From Dinochytrium kinnereticum (lineage: Eukaryota > Chytridiomycota > Chytridiomycetes > Chytridiales > Chytridiaceae), in assembly GCA_027604005.1 (NCBI GenBank), contig JADGJT010000177.1, positions 5,838 to 41,186 of the forward strand: a stretch of 35,349 nt of DNA. Reading direction: 5' to 3'. Every line of letters begins with the position of its first letter. Positions within the stretch are counted from its first letter, which is position 1. Position numbers and translations under genes: made by a program. The notes beneath the pieces were generated by a model. The model ran no database searches. It worked only from the letters and a program-made list of their open reading frames with translations, and had not been told where the DNA came from. Positions 11,300 through 21,361 of this stretch are shown one piece after another.

Positions 11300-12529
11300 C
11301 TAATTTCCTTTCATGACCAAACCTCCAACAATTAGCTCCCATGGCTCCGTCAAAAGATCGCGAATGCGAGCGGCGGCATTGACGGAGACATCCCCAACGT
11401 CGATGTGAGCTCCCACAATGTTCTGGGCCTCTTTCATAACATGTGTTTGATTCGTCTCCTTTACGTGAGCGGGTTGCAACTCTTCCTTTCCCCTTGCCCA
11501 CCATAGCACCAGGGCGAGACGATCGGCAGTGCTCCAAGAGTTGTTTGCTGACGATAGGAAAGCCTCGATAAAGGCAGAGGGAACACGAGAGTTATGTATG
11601 AAGATCGAGGTCATAAGCGCCACGATTACTTCTGACCAATCTTTCTGAGCTAGAGATGAAAGGGACGTGGAGTGTTTTGGTAAAGCAATCGCTTCTGTAC
11701 GTTGAAGGCAAGGATCAACACCATGGGAAAAAACCGCGGATTGAAGATCCTTCAGCATCAACGCTTCAGTAGGTCCAAAGACGCGTCCTCCTCGAGATGG
11801 GGAACCATGTGGCTTCATCTTAGTGGTTTTCGGCTGGATATCGGCCGAAGAGAAGGGAGCAGCAAGCCATGCTCCAACATCAGCCCAGAAACTTTCTGAC
11901 ATGTCGAGTGCATCCGCGTTTGCCAAAAGACCTCTAAGCATCTTCCGTAGACAGTGCCGAGCAGCTGCATCCCCACATCCTGCCTGTCTGGATGTGATAA
12001 AGGCTTGCATCCCAAGGTCATCCTTTGAAGGAAGCTTGCGGTGTTGAATCCAAGAGGTAATTATGTGGAAAGAGTCTGGGTGAGGGAGGCCGTCGAGGTG
12101 AAGAAGGGGAATGCACTTTCGGCTCCTGTCCGTCTCTGCTGTTTCTCCAAGTGATTGCAGTGACGATGTCCTTCGCGGAAGAGAATCCTCCAAAGAGGAG
12201 AGCATTGATCCAGTGTTGGAGAAATGTTGAAATTTGAGCTTTCTGCACGCTTCCATCAAGACGCGTGAAGACGCAACGCAGCGTCTGGCGTTGAGAATCG
12301 ACGCGTCGGTGCCAGAACGGTCGCCAACCAGTGCGATGGAGACTTCGTAATCCTCATCTGTCGAAAAAACTTCCATCTCTTCGTTGCTTTTGTCGTCCAT
12401 GAAGGTGTAAGGCGGCGGGGCATTCGCAGAAACTGTGAGCCTCTTAAACCAGCATCCCTCATTGGATTCATACTTGGGTGGGGAAGAAAGTCGTGAGTAG
12501 AAGGCGTCGGTTGTGTGGAGGAGGCTCAT
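11300..12529 (-). CDS. BTB/POZ-like hypothetical protein
   Basis: An intronless frame of 409 aa starts at the ATG at 12529. An in-frame ATG at 12703 would add 58 residues, but that stretch reads like a pyrimidine-rich 5' UTR. Residues about 63-175 show a weak BTB-like pattern: an opening strand SIALVGD, a segment ARRCVASSRVLMEAC where BTB proteins have the helix that exposes 'slots' to partners, and LHLDGLPHPDSFHIITSWI matching the later LPHP-x-SF-x-I pattern of fungal BTB proteins. The C-terminal half is helical with no recognised domain. A PPPY motif lies near residue 40, as in the neighbouring paralogue 1. If BTB is right, the protein could be an adaptor for a ubiquitin ligase. This is a tentative call made without any database search. 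Confidence 0.55.
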   Translation of the reverse strand: MSLLHTTDAFYSRLSSPPKYESNEGCWFKRLTVSANAPPPYTFMDDKSNEEMEVFSTDEDYEVSIALVGDRSGTDASILNARRCVASSRVLMEACRKLKFQHFSNTGSMLSSLEDSLPRRTSSLQSLGETAETDRSRKCIPLLHLDGLPHPDSFHIITSWIQHRKLPSKDDLGMQAFITSRQAGCGDAAARHCLRKMLRGLLANADALDMSESFWADVGAWLAAPFSSADIQPKTTKMKPHGSPSRGGRVFGPTEALMLKDLQSAVFSHGVDPCLQRTEAIALPKHSTSLSSLAQKDWSEVIVALMTSIFIHNSRVPSAFIEAFLSSANNSWSTADRLALVLWWARGKEELQPAHVKETNQTHVMKEAQNIVGAHIDVGDVSVNAAARIRDLLTEPWELIVGGLVMKGN

Positions 12530-12861
12530 CGAGATGGATTGAGATGGGTTAGAGTTTGGAGAGAAGCGAACGCGAACTGCCCTTATAAACGCAACAGGAG
12601 ATGCCAGCTGATGCAGCAGCTGAAAGCTCACATCAAGCATGTCAAGGAGATGTGGCAGATGAGAGGTGAAGGGCATTATTGGGATGGTGGCAGGGAGATT
12701 CATGAATACTGGAGTACTTAGGCACAGGTTGCCTCGGCGACACAAACGCCATTACCACCTGCCTTACGTGGAGACGTTGAAAGGGCATCCAACTTGGCTG
12801 TACCGTAAGCGAGTCCCATCATCCATCGCCGCAACTGGTGTCCTCTCACTGCCCCATCTAT
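12530..12861. promoter_or_regulatory. Divergent intergenic region (BTB-like gene / LAPTM-like paralogue 2)
   Basis: The 332 bp between divergent start codons must contain both promoters and 5' UTRs. No TATA box or repeat stands out. Part of it could be coding if the BTB-like gene starts at 12703. Confidence 0.35.
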
Positions 12862-14379
12862 ATGACCCTTCCATCGAGCATTCCGACACCGGTGGTGCAA
12901 GATCTAGACGCTGAAGTTGTGGGGGGGTTGGAGGAGGGTGAAGACGTTGTCATAACGAAGGATTATGCTGACTCCTCGGCCATTCAAGAAGCATTCGACT
13001 CACAAGATCAAAACACTCACATCAACATCGCCTCTAACAACAGCAATCATTATGATTCAGCAAGGTCCTCGGACCAGACAGTAACAGCCTCTAGGGAGGT
13101 ATGTCCTAAATGGCCGCCAACAAACAACCCTACAAGGAGTCTGCCAAGGTCACTGGATTCTGAAAGGCCTCAAAAGACGTTGCCTTACCCTTTGAGTATC
13201 TTTTTCCCCTTTACAAACTGCTGCGGCTTCAGTAATTTACGCTACGGCTCTGTTCTCGCTGCGGGGGTCTTTCTGGTTAGTAACTTGTGTGGTTTGGCTC
13301 AAAGACTATTATGCTTTACGTTTAACATCCTCGCAGATATGGTCTATAGTCTCCCTAGTAATGGCAATAGTTCAGTTCGTACCATTTTTGCTATGGGTGG
13401 ATGGTGTCGAGGTTGGCATTAGCCTTATATTCGCATGTGCAGACCTGTTCGGAATGAACGCAGCTTTCCGAAAGGAGCCAAAGCAAATGCAGATATATTC
13501 AGCCATCACATCTTTCAGATGCGTGCTCACCTTTTCTCTGCGGTGCATTGGATTTTTGCACTCTCGGCTTCCTTTCACTCTTGCAGCGGCCATTATTGTC
13601 CTTCTTATTGAGGTAACGAAGCAAGCAACCACCTCATTTCCATTTTTTCTTCTATAATCTTTTTACGTTTTTCTCTTTATTTTCTCTTCAGTCGAGGCCT
13701 AATGCTTGCACGCTATTGCTAGGTTTACCTTTGCCTATGTCTCTGGAGCTATGCGATTGATATTTGGCCAAGCAACGACATCTATACATACCCAAAGAAG
13801 CCCGGTTCACATTTAGGAACAACCAAAATGACACTATCCATGCTGAGAAGACCTGATGTTTCTCGAGACATGGATTCGATACGTACTGCTTCCCATACCA
13901 GCCCTTCCCATTTACCCATCGGATCCATCCAACCCGATTCTCCCGACCGCTCAAGAGCAGCCTCAAGCGTTTTACGCCATTCTGTGCAGAATCCATCAAT
14001 AACCACTTCACCAAGTGCTGGGGATGGAATGTTTTACCCAAGACCATCAAGTCCAGACATTGAGATAGGATCCATTGGTCAAGCAGAGGCCGAAGGATCA
14101 GTATCCTCTGCAGCGCACGTTCCATTTGCTTCCCTTCCAAGATCCGCATCAAACAAGCATGTTTTTGGCGCTTCCATCCCGACTGCGTTTATGACAAGCC
14201 AAGAAGGAAACGGCCCTAACCTTGAGGATCAGCTTGTACAGGCGCGGTCTAGCAGTAATCCATTCCCACTTATGCATAAGGTGTCTCATCCCACGCTCGA
14301 ACACTACCAAGTGCCTGCCTCATACCCACCCCCGAAAGATATAGGCCCTGAAGTGCCAAAAGTTTATCGAGGACCGTAG
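12862..14379 (+). CDS. LAPTM-like four-transmembrane protein, paralogue 2 (long C-tail)
   Basis: Exons 12862-13275, 13337-13612 and 13723-14379 give 448 aa. The first membrane segment carries CCGFSNLRYG (residues 120-129). Segment 2-3 has ACADLFGMNAAFRKEP, aligning with paralogue 3 FDVDGLFGAKKNE. The third exon opens VYLCLCLWSY, aligning with VYFAICVWSF. Both introns are in phase 0 at conserved sites. Unlike its relatives it has a ~200-residue Ser/Pro-rich tail after the last membrane segment, probably cytosolic and disordered. The acceptor for exon 3 is the AG at 13721-13722; an earlier AG at 13690-13691 would break the VYL homology. Same inferred endolysosomal role. The ATG at 12862 is the first normal start after a GTG. 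Confidence 0.75.
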
Positions 14380-14829
14380 CCGTACGGGTCTCTATGAATT
14401 TTACTGGTTGGCGGTCCAAAGGAAGGTGTGGGCAGGCCCCCCTAGACTGGATAGATTGAAAAACTTCAAGCTATGAGCTTTAATTAACATTGTAATAGAT
14501 AGCATATTTATTTGGTTGAACTAACCTTTGACAGTGCACTTAAAAAAAGTCCGAAGCTGTAGGGGGCTGGGTAAAGAGACAGGCTGGTGTGTGTTGTAGA
14601 TCTTTTGCTGCACAAAGCGGAAGATGCTAATGGCGTGATTGACTTGTTTTACTCACGGCAGGGTCAGGAATAAAGTAAACGACGAAGCGGAGAAGGCGTC
14701 GATGTGGCATGGGCTTCGCAACCTTTTTATTACCTCCAGACCTCATCTTTCCTACTCTTAAACAAGAGTGGCGGGCATCAACACACCTCGGTCATAAAAT
14801 CCCACATCATTTACATCTATTGAACTGAA
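14380..14829. other. Intergenic region between LAPTM-like paralogues 2 and 3
   Basis: This stretch holds the 3' UTR of paralogue 2 and the promoter/5' UTR of paralogue 3. No gene, RNA or clear repeat was recognised. The last ~60 bp before 14830 are C/A-rich, consistent with a 5' UTR. Confidence 0.4.
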
Positions 14830-15963
14830 ATGGACCAACATTCTCGACAAGCAACCCCAAGAGCGTTCCCATCAACTCCCGTCATGCAGCAAATCACAAT
14901 CGCCCCATCCCCTGCCCTCTTCAATTCTCCCCTTCAGCTTCACTCTCAAGGCTCATTCATTATAACTATGCAGCCAGTTCAATCCGGTACACCCGTGCTC
15001 ATTCGACAGGTCTCGGTTCAGAATCAGGCATCTCCTTATTTGCCGGCAAGCTTGCCGGACCAGTTGAAAAAGCAGCCTTCGGTTGCGGTTGATCCATCAA
15101 TTATTTATGTTCAAGCGCCAGCTCATGTTATGACAGCACCAGACGCGAAATCTTTGTCTTCGACGACGGGAAAGAAACCACCGATGGGTAAATGCTGCTT
15201 TTGCTTGAATCTTCAAAATGGTTGTATCATTTTAGCAGTGGTTTATATGGTAATAATCAATGTTGTGGCTATGTGCTAATATCCGAGCAGATTCTGTCTA
15301 TTATAGCCTTGGCCATCTCAATCGCAGGCATGCATATTTACCGGAGTCAATGGGCCTTCGGAGTTCAGATTGCATCATCTATCATTTCAATTATCTTTGA
15401 CGTTGACGGTCTTTTTGGAGCAAAAAAGAATGAGCTGAGTGTTGTGAAAAGATATGCCATATTCCAATGGTTTCGGATAGCAGCAAATGTTTTCGTCTAC
15501 ATCTCCCTTGTGGCCGTCGCATCAAGTCTACCATATCTATTTGGTCTTGTCATATTCATCGCGATCGAGGTGAGAAACGCACCAATTTCGACCTTAATTT
15601 GATGATACGCCTCAGGTGTACTTTGCAATCTGCGTTTGGAGTTTCTACATGGATCTTCGAGACCACCCGGAAAAATACGGAAAAGATCGTCAACTCAGCA
15701 GCTTAGCAGCGCTTCAACTTCTGGCACCTCCGAGCTTTTCACCATCACCAGAAGAGCATCATGACCCAAAGACGTTCTCTGCTGCCCAACCCGAAATGAC
15801 AAGTATTCGTGCCGCTATAGCCAGAACGGATATAGGAGCAAGAGAGAAAAATAGGTCCCGTCCTGTGTCTAGAGTGATTGAGACAGATGAGAAAAAGGAA
15901 AGGAATCGGTCTCGCGCAGCATCGAGGGCGATGGAGCTTGGGAATGTTGTAGTGTTTTCTTAA
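14830..15963 (+). CDS. LAPTM-like four-transmembrane protein, paralogue 3
   Basis: Exons 14830-15249, 15291-15569 and 15616-15963 (introns of only 41 and 46 nt) give 348 aa. The Gln/Pro/Ser-rich N-terminus leads into CCFCLNLQNG (residues 122-131) at the first membrane segment, then three more hydrophobic segments, then VYFAICVWSF and a charged tail. The tail repeats a short motif, KNRSRPVSR and RNRSRAASR, that looks like a basophilic-kinase target. Intron positions and phases match paralogues 1 and 2 exactly, which is the strongest evidence for common descent. The function is inferred only: an endolysosomal or vacuolar sorting or transport role as in LAPTM proteins. Confidence 0.78.
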
Positions 15964-16026
15964 ATAATCACGACAAGAATATTTGCCAGTCATTCATCAC
16001 GTAAACGTATATATCAATATAACATA

Positions 16027-16032
16027 AATAAA
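16027..16032 (+). terminator. Candidate poly(A) signal, LAPTM-like paralogue 3
   Basis: AATAAA occurs 64 bp after the stop codon, in the 132-bp gap before the convergent membrane-protein gene. Confidence 0.35.
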
Positions 16033-16095
16033 TCAACTATGAAGCAGGAGAACAACCTTAGAGCAACCTGGGATGCAACGATCCCTCCTTAACAT

Positions 16096-17256
16096 TTAAT
16101 GCGGTCTTTCTAGCAAATGATGATGGACATAATACTCGTCCATGAGATGCTCTTCCCTTTCCTTCCAATACCGCAATATCATAGCTCCAGGCCCCAAAGC
16201 AAAAGATCCGACAGCAAAAGAAACCAGCTTAACGGTCATATCAAATATGTCACTACTTCCGCTTGCGATTAAAATAACAAATGAGGCTAAGAGAGAGAGC
16301 CCTTCAAGAAACAAAATTGTTCTTGCCTCTGAACCTATAGGGTCGATCACTAAGACACGCACGTCAGGAGCTGGCGATAGAAAGAAAAACCGTAGAGTTG
16401 CCCAATGAGCCAGCGTTAGAAGATGTGATAGAATTGTGAGAGAGCGTATTGCCTCTGCAGATCCACGCGGTCGACAAACTTTAGGGTTGCCGCTCTGGCT
16501 GACATTGGATGAAGTAATATGGGTAAACAAGATAATGTCCATCAAAGATGCGATGGGACCAGGTATGGCCAGCAAAGCCATGAGGCAGCAAATAGCCCCC
16601 TCTACAGTCAAGGCTTGTTCCAAAGCCGAGTTTTCCAAAATCACAGCAAGAATTCCAGCCGAAAGGAAGATAAACGTCACAAAAGTCGATGCCCTGACAG
16701 AAGAGGGACGCAATGACCCCAGTCTTTGAAAGCTCATTCCGACAATGCGACGATAGGAGAGTGACTTGTACCGGAAATGTCGAGGCACTGTTGATAACAA
16801 AACCATGGCCGGAAACCAAAGCAAAGGAAGAACGAGACCATGGCCAATACAGAAGGATCCTAATGTAATGAGCGGGTGCCAGTGAATCAGGGAAGGCGCG
16901 CCAAGTCGATAAGACTCGATGAGAGAGATCAGGGTCCAGCTTGAGACAACCGTCAACCAAAGACAGAAAGCGAGCCCATTTGTCGACTGCAATGGCTGTG
17001 GGCTATTTCCTTCCTCATCATTGGCATCCATAATGTCTCCGAGCTTTTCCGCTTGCATCCTAGCTGGTGATCTTGGAAGCGAGGATTTGAGTGTGATCTT
17101 GACGAGGCAAAGAAAGCGATCAAATGAGCCCCTCCATCCATCCCCAGTCTCCTTCTGAGCGCAAATGCTCTGAATAGATAATGTCGGCGAGCTTGACAGC
17201 GACATCACGGTCCAGACGCCAATCGCCATCAGCAACCCAATCGCCAGTAGCTTCAT
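16096..17256 (-). CDS. Polytopic membrane protein of unknown function
   Basis: A single uninterrupted exon from the ATG at 17256 encodes 386 aa; ten in-frame codons upstream lack an ATG. About eight hydrophobic segments are visible: one at residues 1-22, others near 95-115, 129-157 and 185-205, and several more to the C-terminus. A hydrophilic acidic loop (about 70-92) separates the first segment from the rest, so the first may be a signal sequence. The segment YRLGAPSLIHWHP and the C-terminal DEYYVHHHLLERPH are distinctive, but I do not recognise a family. The gene is intronless, in contrast to almost every neighbour. It is divergent from the nucleotidyltransferase gene with only 69 bp between start codons. 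Confidence 0.7.
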   Translation of the reverse strand: MKLLAIGLLMAIGVWTVMSLSSSPTLSIQSICAQKETGDGWRGSFDRFLCLVKITLKSSLPRSPARMQAEKLGDIMDANDEEGNSPQPLQSTNGLAFCLWLTVVSSWTLISLIESYRLGAPSLIHWHPLITLGSFCIGHGLVLPLLWFPAMVLLSTVPRHFRYKSLSYRRIVGMSFQRLGSLRPSSVRASTFVTFIFLSAGILAVILENSALEQALTVEGAICCLMALLAIPGPIASLMDIILFTHITSSNVSQSGNPKVCRPRGSAEAIRSLTILSHLLTLAHWATLRFFFLSPAPDVRVLVIDPIGSEARTILFLEGLSLLASFVILIASGSSDIFDMTVKLVSFAVGSFALGPGAMILRYWKEREEHLMDEYYVHHHLLERPH

Positions 17257-17325
17257 CAATACACTGAGGTAGACGAAATTTCTCAAACACTACATCTCAG
17301 ACCTGCCCTTCACACCTCGCGAACC
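17257..17325. promoter_or_regulatory. Very short head-to-head promoter
   Basis: Only 69 bp separate the ATG of the minus-strand membrane-protein gene from the ATG of the plus-strand nucleotidyltransferase gene. Each core promoter must lie here or overlap the other gene's 5' end. No TATA motif is evident. Confidence 0.5.
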
Positions 17326-20300
17326 ATGCCTGGCGAGGCACCGGCCCCGCAGCAGGCGCCAGCCATTACAAGCACCGAAGCCTCTGTAAAATCTGAGGGT
17401 CGTAGCCGCCCTCGAAATCGACATAAGGGCAGGAAGAGTAGAGGTGATAACAGCTCAAGAAAGCAAGATCCAGTCGTGCCAGCCAACTTGGGCACCACGA
17501 TGCTATCATTGGCGTTGAAAAGGCTGATAGACGCGGATGACATGCTTATGAGCATTGATACATTGACTCAGTTTGTGCGGGATGATTACCTTCAGACTGT
17601 TTCGGATGGGAATAATCCGAATAAGGTGGTGGTTGAAGGGACCGATGCGTTTAGTGACAGCTCGGAATCCCCAAGCCCTGAGAGACGATTCACGAGCGAT
17701 GCGGGTTCAAAGCTAAAAGATGAACTGATCATTGAAAACCTTGACGACGAAAGTACTGCTCAGGAGGAGCATATCGCGGACGACGAGGAAACGTTTGATT
17801 CAGAAGAGAAGAAACCACTCAACACGGAGCCAAAGCCCGTACTTAAAAATGTTCAAAAGGAGAGAACCCTGGATGTTCGTTTCTTTCTCGACAAGGTGCA
17901 CCTCCGTCGCGTAATGGCAAATTGCATCCTCCCGGTTACATTAAATCCAGACGCAGACGTTTCTGAATACTACGAAGTCGATGTCGTGGAGGACAAGAGG
18001 AGAAAAAATTACCCTTGGATAGCTCAAGTGAGCAAGGCAGCCCCTGACTCTATGCAAGCCCTGAGCGTGCTTCCGGACTTCGTTAAACTTGCGACCCCCA
18101 AAAAAATCACACCCCAAATGCTTAACCCCAAAGATTATGAAGGCTTTTCCCTAGCAGATAAAGCGGAGGAGCTCAATAGATTGCTTGAAAAAAGGAGAGA
18201 GGCTGTACGGAATCGGAGGAACGAGGCGGAGGCCAAGATTCAGAGGACTCGGAAAGAGGCTATTATGGAACGGATGAGGGTTCATGATCAGCAGCCGACG
18301 CCGCCGCTTTTTCTTTCGCAGGAATTCATAAGCGCTCTTTCAAGGTCTACAGGGGCTCTATTAAAGGTGATATGATAGTTTCTTTCTTTTTTTTAATTTG
18401 CCGACTTCCTGAATTAACCTTTACAAAAAGATCCTTCAACAGCCAACGGGATTCTTGGAAAATCGCTACACATTTTTGGAAGGGATTCAAATGATTATCA
18501 ACGAGGCGTTTCCCAACTCAGGAGTAAAGGCTCATTTGTTTGGCTCTTCTGTAACAGGTTTGGGGACTTCGAGGTCAGATGTTGATGTAAGACTTTGTTC
18601 ATTAACCTCCTTCACCTTTCTCCTTTTGTGTATATTTGCATTGAGAGTCTTTCCCCTCTTTTACGGAAAACTCCCACATTATTTCTATCTTATGAAAGTT
18701 TAAGATCAACACTGTTTCTGACGATTCCCGGCGCTTTCATATTAGGTCACGCTGGAAGTTCCGGGTACAGGCAACCCCGAAGACCACCCTTGCTCCAACA
18801 TGTATAATCTCTCCAAAATTCTTCGCAACGCCGGCATGCAAAAAGTTATAGCCGTTGCCCATGCCCGAGTTCCTATATGCAAATTCTTTGATCCAAAATT
18901 CCGACTTTCCTGTGACATCAATGTTGGCAACATGCTTGGGATTGCGAATTCTCGGTTAATTTCGACTTATTTGAAACTTGAGCCAAGGTTGCATCCACTC
19001 ATTATGGTGGTGAAGCATTGGGCCAGATCAAGGGAGATCAATAATCCGTCAGCGGGAGGTAAGCTTTAATTCAGAGATGCCTTCAAAGTACTAATTCCTC
19101 ATTGGCTTGCTATTCAGGCACTATCTCTTCGTATGCGTATGCGTTAATGGTTATAAACTTTTTGCAAGTTAGAGGGATTTTGCCATCATTACAGAAGCTG
19201 TATGATTCGTCACCTCGCGTCTTTCTGACTACTCGGTCACAAGAAAGGCCAAAGACAAAGAAAAGGCACCGGAATAAGGACCTAGAGAAAGCAGGAGGTA
19301 CATTTTTTGTCGTTAGAATATCCTTTTTTTAGTATGTATTAAACTGATTATGTAGATCCAGCAAGCAGCAACCAATCCCTAGCCTCAAAGACAGCCGAAG
19401 CTGAACCGGAAAACGGAGCAGACGAAGTAGAAACATCCAGCATTCAAGCCTCCTCATCAGAATCAATTCCAGGAATGGTTACCTGGGATATATCCTTCAT
19501 CGATAATTTGGAAGACCCTAAGCTGAACGGATATCCTAAGGCCATGGCCGGGAGCCTTGAGACTTCTGTTGCCACTCTATTCTACGGTTTTTTAAGGTAC
19601 TATGGGTGGGATTACCTTTATAGGCACGACCGGGTGGTTTCTATCAGGGAAGGGAAGGTTTTAGAGCACTTGCCGGCACCTTTAGTTAGGGAAAAGGTTC
19701 CGGATATTGCTTTGGTCGTAGAAGATCCCTTCCAGGTTAGTTTTCGGTTATTTAGTTTCTTTTAAGCCGCTTACGTTTGGATGTGCATTATTTCAGCTTG
19801 ATCGAAACACAACAGGAATGGTGGAAGAGGTAAAATTACTCCAAAATTTCTTTGCACGTATTGATCAAACCAAACTAAGGTCCCCCCCGTGCTAAACGAA
19901 TTCCGCCGCGCCGCAAGGCTCCTCTCCGACTCCTGCGCTCAATTTACCGATGACCAAAACCATTCAGATATTGAAAGGGCTTGGCGAACCATTTTCGAAA
20001 AATCCGCACCACGCATCCGGAAAGACAGTGATGATATCCGCACTTCACGAAGAGGAGCCTCGCGAGGCTCACGTGAGATCAACGCAGCAGGTGTTGGACA
20101 GCCCCAAAAGCAACGATCTCTCTCTCGAAACCGTGCCGGAAAGCTATCCATGCCCACGCTTCCCCTGAACCCCCCACCTGTCACTCCAAGCCAGGCTGCC
20201 AAATCCGCCGACAATGTCCGCTCTACAACCCCAGTGGAGCCCAAAGCAAAAGGACCAGGAAAAGCGGGGAGGAATTCACAGTCTTCCGGGAACATTCCCA

Positions 20301-21034
20301 CAGCCGCGTCGTCATCGACGTCTTCGTCGAAACAGAGTTTAAGGCGACAGAGATCGGATAAGAGTTTGGAAAGGAGTAGGAGCCAAGTTGGGACTCCCTC
20401 CTATCAACAGCTGACGGCGATTCAAGAGGTTGGGGTCCCGCTCTCTCCAAAAACACAACGTCGCCCCAGTGTACCCGCCAACCCGGAAGGAGAAGAATTC
20501 ACAGTATCAACTCAGAGCTCATCGTCGTCACTTACAGGCGACATATCGTCACGCCACGCGAAGTCAACACCTAACCTTAAGAACCAGTTCACATCGGATG
20601 GGAAGAGAATCTCTGGGTCTAAATCAAAGCTTCGGCAAACCAGTTCTAAGGATATCTCCAACGAATCTGACGAATCGACGAACCATTTGCGTACCAGAGA
20701 TGCCTGGGGAAATGCTCCAGTTCCAATTCGTCGGCTCTCTCAAGATGCTAGTGCCCCAATTCCAGTTCGTCGATTGTCGCAGGATGCTGCGGCTGGGTTG
20801 GGCGAGAGGAAGCCAGGGTATGGGAAGAGAAAGGGGAAGAATGACTTAAAGGAGAATAGCTCTGAGGAAGTGCCAGGACAGCAACAAGTGCGGGGTGGGA
20901 AGGTGGGGAAATTTGTTGAGCCACAACCGTCACCTCCTTCTGCCGGACCGCACCCAGCGGATGCACTGAAGGATTTTGTCACCCCGAAAGTACGTTTGCC
21001 ACCTAATCAACAGAACCGGGGTGGGAACTTATAG
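17326..21034 (+). CDS. Cid1/TUT-type non-canonical nucleotidyltransferase (terminal uridylyl- or poly(A) transferase)
   Basis: Seven exons give ~1085 aa: 17326-18366, 18431-18586, 18746-19058, 19118-19297, 19356-19735, 19797-19829 and 19880-21034. The enzyme adds nucleotides to RNA 3' ends. The catalytic motif GSSVTGLGTSRSDVD (385-399) supplies metal-binding aspartates D397 and D399. The third acid is D456 in LSCDINVGN. The region LKLEPRLHPLIMVVKHWARSR and, later, DPFQLDRNTTGMV...EFRRAARLL match the central and PAP-associated domains of the family. A 347-residue charged N-terminal region and a ~350-residue Ser-rich C-terminal tail are predicted disordered. An acidic insertion (about 500-560) sits between the central and PAP-associated parts. 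Whether it uses UTP or ATP is not settled; I did not locate the His that favours UTP. The 33-nt exon 19797-19829 was set by frame continuity. Confidence 0.85.
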
Positions 21035-21361
21035 AAATGGTCGGGGTAGGAGAGGAAGCAGGATACTGCTCTCTCCTTCTATTCTGAGGATCGCACCGAC
21101 GGAAGTCGTTTGTAGCTTAACACCCACAGAGTAACAAGGAAGGGGGTTTGGAAAAACATTTTTCAGGGTCGATTGCTTGTGCTGTGCTGAATATAATGCC
21201 AAATAAACTTGATGATGTGAATACCTTTTTACAGGGCTAATCAACACTTCTTAGAGAGCGTATCTTTTCCCGTTTGCTCTTACATTTCCCACTACATTCC
21301 TCCGTTCAGTATGGTTAAAATAATAAAATGAATAACATTTTATTTTGGATGCAGCAATTTG
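21035..21361. other. Intergenic region, nucleotidyltransferase to arrestin-like gene
   Basis: This holds the 3' UTR of the upstream gene and the promoter of the next. It is AT-rich toward its right end (21311-21352). A short ATG frame at 21310 ends quickly, and I see no splice pattern joining it to the arrestin exon. Confidence 0.4.
21202..21207 (+). terminator. Candidate poly(A) signal, nucleotidyltransferase gene
   Basis: AATAAA lies 168 bp after the stop at 21034, on the coding strand, before the arrestin-like gene. Confidence 0.35.

Noticed and set aside
13691..13722. Earlier 3' splice site (AG at 13690-13691) for exon 3 of LAPTM-like paralogue 2
   Set aside because: Using it leads to stops and loses the VYL/VYF homology shared with both paralogues; the AG at 13721-13722 restores it.
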